DNA of 39,199 nt, from positions 1-39,199 of the forward strand of contig JAHELB010000011.1 of the NCBI GenBank assembly GCA_024644385.1. Reading direction: 5' to 3'. This document shows, one piece after another, positions 34,407 to 39,199 of this stretch. The notes below the pieces were generated by a model. The model made no database searches. It was not told where the DNA came from and was given only the letters and a program-made list of their open reading frames with translations. The position numbers were made by a program, and so were the translations under genes. This DNA comes from Nitrosopumilaceae archaeon (GTDB taxonomy: Archaea; Thermoproteota; Nitrososphaeria; Nitrososphaerales; Nitrosopumilaceae). How positions within the stretch are numbered: position 1 is the stretch's first letter; each line of letters begins with the position of its first letter.

Positions 34407-35122
34407 TGGTAAGCATAGCTGGAAGTAAAAAACTAAAGAGGCAAATGGCGCCTCTGTTTTGGGGAATTAATAGAAAAAACAAAAGATTTGTAATAACGGT
34501 GAGACCAGGACCACATAGAAAAGAATTTTCAATTCCTAGTGCTGTTTTTCTAAGAGATACATTAAAAATCGTAAATACTTTAAGAGAAGCCAAAACTGCG
34601 ATTTATTCGGGGAGAGTGAAGATTGATGGAATGGTTAGGAAGTCCCTACATCAAGGCATAGGTTTAATGGATGTCGTAGAGTTGAAAGATGTTCCTGATA
34701 TTTACAGATTGGTTCCTAGTGACGGAAAATTTTTGAAGCCAGTGAAAATTAATGATTCAGAAAAAACAAAAAAAATTGTTAGAGTAAAAAGTAAAACTAC
34801 CATAAAAAATGGAAAAACACAGATTGGGTTTCACGATGGACGTTCAACCATTTCAGATACAAAAGTAAATGTCGGAGATAGTTGCCTTATACAGATTCCA
34901 GATCAAAAAATTCTCGAAGTGTTAAAATTGGAAAAAAATGCACATGTCCTAGTTACTCGTGGGGTTAACGCTGGTAAAATTGGAAAAGTAGAAAATATTG
35001 AAGAAGGAACCTTTAGTCTTCCAAAAAGAATTCTATTAGATTTAGAAGAGAAAAAAATTGAAATTCCATCAGATGTCGTAATGGTAGTAGGTAAAGAGGA
35101 GCCAATAATCCAAATAAGGTGA
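34406..35122 (+). CDS. rps4e: Small-subunit ribosomal protein eS4
   Basis: 238 aa. GSKKLKRQMAPLFWGINRK at the N-terminus, the S4-type RNA-binding region (KTAIYSGRVKIDGMVRKSLHQGIGLMDVVEL) and the C-terminal KOW segment (GVNAGKIGKVENIEEGTF) identify the archaeal/eukaryotic eS4, absent from bacteria. Starts within the uL24 stop. Confidence 0.96.
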   Translation: MVSIAGSKKLKRQMAPLFWGINRKNKRFVITVRPGPHRKEFSIPSAVFLRDTLKIVNTLREAKTAIYSGRVKIDGMVRKSLHQGIGLMDVVELKDVPDIYRLVPSDGKFLKPVKINDSEKTKKIVRVKSKTTIKNGKTQIGFHDGRSTISDTKVNVGDSCLIQIPDQKILEVLKLEKNAHVLVTRGVNAGKIGKVENIEEGTFSLPKRILLDLEEKKIEIPSDVVMVVGKEEPIIQIR

Positions 35123-35126
35123 TATC

Positions 35127-35648
35127 GTGTCTCAAACTCAAGAAAACCCAATGAAAAAAATTTTTCTAGAAAAGGTTGTGCTAAATATGGGATTAGGTAG
35201 GTCAGGAGACGTAATTGAAATTGCTAAAACCGCATTACAACAAATCTCCGGTAAGAATCCATCTGCAAGAGAAGCAAAAGAAACCCAAAGAGATTGGGGA
35301 ATAAGGAAAGGAGAACCAATTGGAGTAGCGGTCACCATTAGAGGTCAGGATGCAAAAGAATTACTAAAGCGTCTTTTTGAAGCAAAAGGAAACCAAGTCA
35401 AACAAAAATCAATCGATAACTTTGGAAATTATTCGTTTGGAATAAATGAACATATAGATATTCCAGGAGTGAAATATGATCCAAAAATAGGAATTTTAGG
35501 ACTAGGAATATCTGTCACACTATCAAGACCGGGTTATGGAATAAGAACAAGAAGCAAACACAAAGCAAGAGTAGGTAAAAACCATGTAATAAAACCCGAA
35601 GAAACAAAAGAATATCTAGTCAAAGAGTTTGGAGTGACGGTAGAATAA
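35127..35648 (+). CDS. rpl5: Large-subunit ribosomal protein uL5
   Basis: 173 aa. KVVLNMGLGRSGDVIEIAKTALQQISGK and GIRKGEPIGVAVTIRG are conserved; it binds 5S rRNA. GTG start at 35127 lies within GATATCGTG; an in-frame ATG at 35151 (MKKIFLEKVV) is an alternative. Last stop base overlaps the uS14 start. Confidence 0.95.
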   Translation: MSQTQENPMKKIFLEKVVLNMGLGRSGDVIEIAKTALQQISGKNPSAREAKETQRDWGIRKGEPIGVAVTIRGQDAKELLKRLFEAKGNQVKQKSIDNFGNYSFGINEHIDIPGVKYDPKIGILGLGISVTLSRPGYGIRTRSKHKARVGKNHVIKPEETKEYLVKEFGVTVE

Positions 35649-35827
35649 TGGCTAAAGATAGATCCTATGAATTTACAGGAAGAAAAAAACATGAATTCGG
35701 GAGAGGATCTCGATGGTGTAAACGGTGTGGAGATTACACAGCAGTTATTCAAAAATATGATTTAATGTTATGTAGAAGATGTTTCAGGGAAGTTGCAGTA
35801 TCTTTAGGATTTAGGAAAAATCAGTGA
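35648..35827 (+). CDS. rps14: Small-subunit ribosomal protein uS14 (zinc-binding)
   Basis: 59 aa from ATG 35648. RGSRWCKRCGDYTAVIQKYD contains the first CxxC and LCRRCFREVA the second, giving the four-cysteine zinc site of archaeal uS14. The TAATG junction couples it to uL5, and GTGATAAT at its stop is the ribosome binding site of uS8. Confidence 0.96.
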   Translation: MAKDRSYEFTGRKKHEFGRGSRWCKRCGDYTAVIQKYDLMLCRRCFREVAVSLGFRKNQ

Positions 35828-35832
35828 TAATA

Positions 35833-36225
35833 ATGCCAGCGACCAACATCTTAGCAAATTTATTTGGAACTCTATACAATAACGAAGCTAGAAGAAATAA
35901 AGAATGCATCATACTTCCAACTTCAAAGCTAGGAATCGAAGTTCTCAAGTCCCTTCAAAAACACGGGTATATTGGAGAGTTTGAACACATTGATGATAAG
36001 AGAGGAGGGAAATTTAAAATTAAATTGTTAGCAAAAATCACAAAATGTGGTGCCATTTCCCCACGATTTAAAGTAAAAAAAGATGCGTATAACTCCTGGG
36101 AGCAACAATATTTGCCTGCATACAATCGAGGAATGTTAGTTGTTACGACGAACCAAGGGGTAATGTCTCATCATGAGGCAGTTTCAAAAGAAATTGGAGG
36201 ATTTTTGATAGGATATGTCTACTAA
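35833..36225 (+). CDS. rps8: Small-subunit ribosomal protein uS8
   Basis: 130 aa from ATG 35833 (GTGAT just upstream; GTG 35824 would overlap uS14). NILANLFGTLYNNEARRNKECIILPTSKLG and the C-terminal QGVMSHHEAVSKEIGGFLIGYVY are typical. It overlaps uL6 by 11 bases. Confidence 0.95.
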   Translation: MPATNILANLFGTLYNNEARRNKECIILPTSKLGIEVLKSLQKHGYIGEFEHIDDKRGGKFKIKLLAKITKCGAISPRFKVKKDAYNSWEQQYLPAYNRGMLVVTTNQGVMSHHEAVSKEIGGFLIGYVY

Positions 36226-36769
36226 ACTAGATGAGTTCCAAGAAACCCTGGAAATTCCAGAGGGTATCAGTATTACGATAAAAAATCATATGATGCAAAT
36301 TCAGGGACCGCTAGGTAAAACCTTCAAGAGTTTTAGAAAAATTCCTGTAAATTTTGAAATTAATGGTGAAAAATTAAACATCAAAGCCCAAGGAAAAAGA
36401 AAAAAAGATTATTCAGTATTACACACTGCACGATCATTAATCAAAAATATTTTTGAAGGTTTGACAGACGGTTATACCATCAAAATGAAGGTAGTCTATG
36501 CACATTTTCCAATTACTGTTAAAATTCAAAACAAAACAATCTCGATAGAAAACTTTCAAGGAGAAAGGGCACCTCGAACCACTACCATTGTAGGCAACAC
36601 CAAAGTAGTTTCAAAAGGAGAAGACGTTATTTTAACGGGTGAAGTTTGGACAGACATTACACAAACAGCTGCAAATATAGCATTAAAAACCAAAGTAAAA
36701 AATAAAGATCACAGAGTTTTCTTGGATGGAATTTACATTTTTGAAAAGAAAAAAGGAATTGAAAAGTAA
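36215..36769 (+). CDS. rpl6: Large-subunit ribosomal protein uL6
   Basis: 184 aa. Two beta/alpha repeats; IPEGISITIKNHMMQIQGPLG and TARSLIKNIFEGLTDGYTIKMKVVYAHFP match archaeal uL6. It is the last ribosomal gene here; eL32, eL19, uL18, uS5, uL30, uL15 and SecY, which follow in many archaea, do not. Confidence 0.95.
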   Translation: MSTKLDEFQETLEIPEGISITIKNHMMQIQGPLGKTFKSFRKIPVNFEINGEKLNIKAQGKRKKDYSVLHTARSLIKNIFEGLTDGYTIKMKVVYAHFPITVKIQNKTISIENFQGERAPRTTTIVGNTKVVSKGEDVILTGEVWTDITQTAANIALKTKVKNKDHRVFLDGIYIFEKKKGIEK

Positions 36770-36796
36770 AAATAAAATTTTTAACAATTTTCCTAA

Positions 36797-37084
36797 ATGA
36801 CTCTTGACTCTGAATTCCAGCAACAAACGACAAAACTAATACAAGAGACATTAGAGTTGTACAAAGCTGCAGGTGCTTCTCCAAGAGTGGGAGAAATTTG
36901 GGAATGTAACAACATAGGGGACTTTCTTTGTGGTTTTTTTGTAGGAGAGATGGTAGGTTCCGCTCTAAGCGCATTTCAAATTGTGCACAAAAGAGAACCT
37001 ACTGGTGAGGAACATCTTGAAATAATTGAACTCGTCGAGAATTACTCCAAAGAGATTAAAGATTTTTTTGCCAAGTTCAATTAA
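36797..37084 (+). CDS. Hypothetical protein (95 aa)
   Basis: Starts 27 bp after uL6. Soluble, helical and acidic, with a Gly/Phe-rich middle CNNIGDFLCGFFVGEMVGSALSAFQ that could be an amphipathic or membrane-associating helix. No family recognised. It may be cotranscribed with the ribosomal operon and precedes tRNA-Asn. Confidence 0.72.
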   Translation: MTLDSEFQQQTTKLIQETLELYKAAGASPRVGEIWECNNIGDFLCGFFVGEMVGSALSAFQIVHKREPTGEEHLEIIELVENYSKEIKDFFAKFN

Positions 37085-37155
37085 GCATATTTGCAAATCT
37101 TCAAAAAGGATTCGTAGCAAGGATTAAATCACTTTTACCAAGGTACAAACATGTT

Positions 37156-37229
37156 GCCGCCCTAGCTCAGCGTGGTAGAGCATCCGACTGTTAATCGGAC
37201 GGTCGCCAGTTCAAGTCTGGTGGGCGGCG
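37156..37229 (+). tRNA. tRNA-Asn (anticodon GTT)
   Basis: 74 nt cloverleaf. Acceptor stem GCCGCCC/GGGCGGC, D stem GCTC/GAGC, anticodon stem TCCGA/TCGGA with loop CTGTTAA (anticodon GTT, 37190-37192), variable loop CGGTC, T stem GCCAG/CTGGT with loop TTCAAGT, discriminator G. No intron and no encoded CCA. Confidence 0.97.
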
Positions 37230-37233
37230 CTTA

Positions 37234-37261
37234 ATATTTCTAAATTCGAATTTGGAAATAT
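37234..37261. promoter_or_regulatory. 28-bp palindrome, copy 1 (downstream of tRNA-Asn)
   Basis: Symmetry centre TTC|GAA at 37247/37248 with 13 of 14 positions paired (one T-G mismatch). Core TTTCTAAATTCGAATTTGG. Shares TTCTAA...TCGA...(T/G)(T/G)(A/G)GAA with two further copies at 37293 and 37965. It starts five bases after the tRNA, so it could also affect tRNA transcript termination or promoter activity of the next gene. Confidence 0.6.
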
Positions 37262-37292
37262 ATAATTTAAGTTGCTAGAGATAAACATGTAA

Positions 37293-37320
37293 ATATTTCT
37301 AATTTCGAGTTTAGAAACAT
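37293..37320. promoter_or_regulatory. 28-bp palindrome, copy 2 (upstream of zinc-ribbon gene)
   Basis: Core TTTCTAATTTCGAGTTTAGA, with 11 of 14 positions paired. The centre is exactly 59 bp from copy 1, near a whole-to-half number of helix turns. It lies about 90 bp before the TTG of the 81-aa zinc-ribbon gene. Confidence 0.55.
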
Positions 37321-37408
37321 AGATCGATTGCAACAAAATGGTGTATTCAATTAGACAGGATAGATCTAATAGATGATCGCATATTACAATAAATGCAGGA
37401 GGATTACA

Positions 37409-37654
37409 TTGGTCAGAATTAAAAGAGCCAATAGATACTGCGTTGATTGCGGAGCAAGATTGGTGTATTATCCAAGATTATCTAATCCCAAAGCACCCAA
37501 TGAGCACAGAGTGTTGGTTTATGCCTGTCCTGATTGCACCGAAGATTTTGAAAAACCAAAAATGTTTTCAATTAAACGAAACCAAGTAGAAGATCCTCTT
37601 GAAACAGTTGAGATAGAGATTACGCAAATCCAGAAAAAAACTGGAACAAAATAA
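37409..37654 (+). CDS. Small zinc-ribbon protein (81 aa)
   Basis: TTG 37409 is chosen because AGGAGGAT, a near-perfect ribosome binding site, ends four bases upstream; an in-frame ATG at 37373 would include that site as coding. Two CxxC knuckles, CVDC (~11-14) and CPDC (~42-45), should bind one zinc. The rest is basic, then an acidic/Lys tail (QVEDPLETVEIEITQIQKK). Probably a nucleic-acid or protein adaptor; no specific family recognised. Confidence 0.72.
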   Translation: MVRIKRANRYCVDCGARLVYYPRLSNPKAPNEHRVLVYACPDCTEDFEKPKMFSIKRNQVEDPLETVEIEITQIQKKTGTK

Positions 37655-37690
37655 GAATATATTTTATCATGGAGGGTAATAAAAAATACA

Positions 37691-37915
37691 ATGTATCCTG
37701 AAAAGTCTAGAAGCAACCTTTGGTTTCTTTTACCCATTTTTCTAGGTCTAATTGGGGGGATTATCGCCTATTTTGTACTGCGTCAAGATGACAATAAAAA
37801 AGCAAAAAATTGCCTTTATTTGGGAATTGCTCTTGCAGTAATTGGGCTTTTCTTAAATATTTTAATCCTAACGCAGATTCCTGATCTTGAACAAAATTTC
37901 AACATTAATGTGTAA
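37691..37915 (+). CDS. Small two-helix membrane protein (74 aa)
   Basis: Two hydrophobic helices (~10-29, FLLPIFLGLIGGIIAYFVL, and ~41-60, CLYLGIALAVIGLFLNILIL) flank a charged turn RQDDNKKAKN. The helix-QDD-K-K-A-helix pattern is one I associate with a common archaeal membrane-protein type of unknown function. Ribosome binding site GGAGGGTAAT lies about 20 bp upstream. Confidence 0.7.
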   Translation: MYPEKSRSNLWFLLPIFLGLIGGIIAYFVLRQDDNKKAKNCLYLGIALAVIGLFLNILILTQIPDLEQNFNINV

Positions 37916-37964
37916 AAAATTTGAAAAACGCTAACAACAAAAGGAATTACAATAACAATATTGA

Positions 37965-37992
37965 ATAGTTCTAAACTCGAAATTAGAAATAT
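37965..37992. promoter_or_regulatory. 28-bp palindrome, copy 3 (upstream of DUF2299-like gene)
   Basis: Core TTCTAAACTCGAAATTAGAA, with 11 of 14 positions paired and the centre at 37978/37979. It lies 20 bp upstream of the ribosome binding site GGGAGGT and 95 bp before the ATG at 38060. With copies 1 and 2 it defines a shared motif TTCTAA-N2-TCGA-N2-TTAGAA. Confidence 0.6.
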
Positions 37993-38015
37993 TACAAATT
38001 AAGGGAGGTAAACTA

Positions 38016-38063
38016 TTGCATGATTTAGAATCATATAGGACTACTTGGAGTGTTTTGCAATGA
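38016..38063 (+). CDS. Possible 15-codon leader ORF coupled to the DUF2299-like gene
   Basis: GGGAGGT (38003-38009) is followed after six bases by TTG 38016, opening MHDLESYRTTWSVLQ and stopping with TGA 38061-38063. That stop overlaps ATG 38060 of the next gene (ATGA). The strong ribosome binding site is in a different frame from the downstream gene, so it can only serve this short ORF. It may be a translated leader that couples or regulates the next gene. A frameshift joining the two frames is an alternative. Confidence 0.4.
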   Translation: MHDLESYRTTWSVLQ

Positions 38064-38509
38064 GCAGTAATAAAATGAGGGATAATGTAGAAAGATGGCT
38101 AACACATGAGAGCCACTCATTTGAATTTGTAAAAAATCCAGACAATTCATTTCATGTACTAGTAAAACATGCTGGTCAGGCTGGCGTTCCCATTGAAATT
38201 TTTGAGCCAAAAAAACAACCAGGAATTATAGTAGTTGGCTCCAAAGTAATAATGAGAAATAATCAAATTGCACGATTTTTGGGTTTTAGTCCTGAGGAGA
38301 AAGAAAGATTTGAGAAAAAGGTAGGTGATTATTGCTATTCCTTACAGGCTATTCACAAGCTCATCGAGGAGGACGGAAAGCAAAAAGTGGGAGTTTATGT
38401 TGTTTTGGATAACAAGGTAGACCTTAATCAGCAAACTCTTTTTGATGCAATAAATAGAGTTTCAGAAATGCACGAAAAAACCGCGCGTTTTCTTTTAAAG
38501 ACATTTTAA
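38060..38509 (+). CDS. DUF2299-like protein
   Basis: 149 aa from ATG 38060, with GGAG about 10 bases upstream; TTG 38045 would add MECFA. The start MSSNKMRDNVERWLTHE and the pattern of a domain with a beta sheet (FHVLVKHA, IIVVGSK) followed by helices resemble DUF2299/T3SS-chaperone-like archaeal proteins; family assignment is from memory. Function unknown. It is preceded by palindrome copy 3 and the leader ORF. Confidence 0.72.
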   Translation: MSSNKMRDNVERWLTHESHSFEFVKNPDNSFHVLVKHAGQAGVPIEIFEPKKQPGIIVVGSKVIMRNNQIARFLGFSPEEKERFEKKVGDYCYSLQAIHKLIEEDGKQKVGVYVVLDNKVDLNQQTLFDAINRVSEMHEKTARFLLKTF

Positions 38510-38516
38510 AAATTAG

Positions 38517-38642
38517 ATGAAATTTCTTTTTCAGGTGTTCCTACTGTATGGATTAGTTAATCTCCTGTACATGTTCAAAAAATTGAACAAACAGATTATT
38601 AGGTATCAAAATAACATGGAAATAGAAATGGAGGACGATTAA
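38517..38642 (+). CDS. Small protein (41 aa) with one hydrophobic helix
   Basis: ATG 38517, seven bases after the previous stop. MKFLFQVFLLYGLVNLLYMF forms a hydrophobic helix, followed by a basic then acidic tail (KKLNKQIIRYQ...EIEMEDD). The stop immediately precedes the TTG of the next gene (TAATTG), and the GGAGG within its 3' end is that gene's ribosome binding site. The tight junctions support it being a real gene. Confidence 0.55.
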   Translation: MKFLFQVFLLYGLVNLLYMFKKLNKQIIRYQNNMEIEMEDD

Positions 38643-38885
38643 TTGGCAGTAGGAGACGATATTCAAGAAGGCATTGCAGGTGCTGGAGAAAAATCAGTTG
38701 AGGCGATAAACAAAGCCCAAGATTTTTCAGATATTCCTGGCTATACTGAAGAAAAACAGACCATTGTTGATGAGGACCAAATAAATGAACAATTCGACCC
38801 TGCAAATAATTTGATGGATCAATTAAGGGAGGGGGGAGAGTGGCTTTTTAATATGATTGCCGATTTTATTGCCTCGCTATTTTGA
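38643..38885 (+). CDS. Small acidic protein (80 aa) with C-terminal hydrophobic end
   Basis: TTG 38643, preceded by ATGGAGG at correct spacing. Acidic and helical; the C-terminus LFNMIADFIASLF is hydrophobic and could be amphipathic, associating with the membrane. It appears cotranscribed with the 41-aa membrane protein upstream. No family recognised. Confidence 0.6.
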   Translation: MAVGDDIQEGIAGAGEKSVEAINKAQDFSDIPGYTEEKQTIVDEDQINEQFDPANNLMDQLREGGEWLFNMIADFIASLF

Positions 38886-39199
38886 ATTGTACAGTATACC
38901 CCATTTTAGAGTAAAAATATGGCCTTGCCCCCCTGCTTTTTGATCAAGAAAGATGGTGTTAATCCAATTTTGCAATAAAATTACAGACCATTGACTTCCG
39001 TCAAATTAAAATGGAAAAATCTAAAAATTTTGAAAATCATTATTTTACGCATAAAAGCTAAACCCCCCATCAAATTTAGTCTCAATAGGCATAATACGAT
39101 ATTATTGAAAATGCCATTTTTTAGGGGGGGTTGAACACTCATGCCTAACTATGACAAGCAACCATGAAACCACCAAGCTCTCCCAGCTAAAGTGTTGTT
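38886..39199. other. Gene-poor end region with C- and G-tracts; possible partial minus-strand ORF
   Basis: No complete gene is seen. The stretch 39059-39135 is bounded by AACCCCCC (39061-39068) and AGGGGGGGTT (39123-39132), which can pair. Inside is a small hairpin ATAATA-CGA-TATTAT (39091-39105). From the right edge, a minus-strand frame runs 39199 to the stop at 39102-39104 and ends ...CSTPPKKWHFQ. This might be the C-terminus of a gene outside the window, but about 31 codons are too few to identify. Confidence 0.3.

Noticed and set aside
34962-34975. Extra GGTTAAC half-site within eS4
   Set aside because: It lies inside conserved codons (GVNAG) and has no partner half-site at the right spacing.
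37373-37408. ATG 37373 as the start of the zinc-ribbon protein
   Set aside because: It would translate through the AGGAGGAT ribosome binding site that ideally serves TTG 37409.

Overview
The window looks like a chromosomal segment of a marine ammonia-oxidising archaeon (Nitrososphaerota/Thaumarchaeota, Nitrosopumilus-like). The DNA is AT-rich and genes are tightly packed. The archaeal and thaumarchaeal markers are a class II GAPDH, an ESCRT-III-like CdvB, a 20S proteasome alpha subunit, DUF371, RNase P Rpp29 inside a ribosomal operon, eS4, and secreted proteins ending in a thaumarchaeal ~37-residue module (consensus I-P-x-W-[IV]-K-x-x-A-G-W-W). Many starts are TTG or GTG, often with AGGAGGTGAT-like ribosome binding sites.

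Layout. (1) 1-601: 5' part of a class II GAPDH on the minus strand. (2) 921-4202: a plus-strand operon of a small unknown protein, a PIG-L/LmbE deacetylase, an ATP-grasp ligase and a membrane family-2 glycosyltransferase. (3) 4389-15351: a cell-surface polysaccharide region. It holds a beta-helix (NosD-like) protein, a 1096-residue exoprotein with a blue-copper domain plus a polysaccharide-deacetylase-like domain, a GH18 glycosidase, and a minus-strand operon of response regulator, PgaC-like synthase and a second deacetylase-like protein. (4) 15610-18479: membrane-anchored DsbA-like protein, HMG-CoA synthase (mevalonate/archaeal lipid path) and an unknown gene. (5) 18483-23295: biotin cluster bioD / unknown 103 aa / bioA / bioB / bioF. 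(6) 23496-26095: CcdA, DipZ-like thioredoxin and CdvB. (7) 26107-28867: unknown genes, DUF371, psmA, a SPOUT RNA methyltransferase and a small membrane protein. (8) 28963-36769: a 17-gene ribosomal operon, uL3 to uL6, with Rpp29 and without uL2. (9) 36797-39199: unknown small gene, tRNA-Asn(GTT), a set of small genes punctuated by three copies of one palindrome, and a G-tract region.

Main points for a second look. The polysaccharide locus combines synthase, de-N-acetylase-like and GH18 functions as in bacterial PNAG (pga) systems, but with archaeal architecture, a copper domain fused to an apparently degenerate deacetylase, and a response regulator in the synthase operon. A BirA-like palindrome, GTTAACC-N14-GGTTAAC, sits over the likely TATA boxes of bioB and, identically spaced, of the uL3 ribosomal operon. 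A 28-bp palindrome family occurs three times within 760 bp downstream of tRNA-Asn. A 15-codon ORF with a strong ribosome binding site overlaps the start of the DUF2299-like gene. Several membrane proteins of 34-41 residues are also present. All calls come from reading the sequence by eye; no database search was run.
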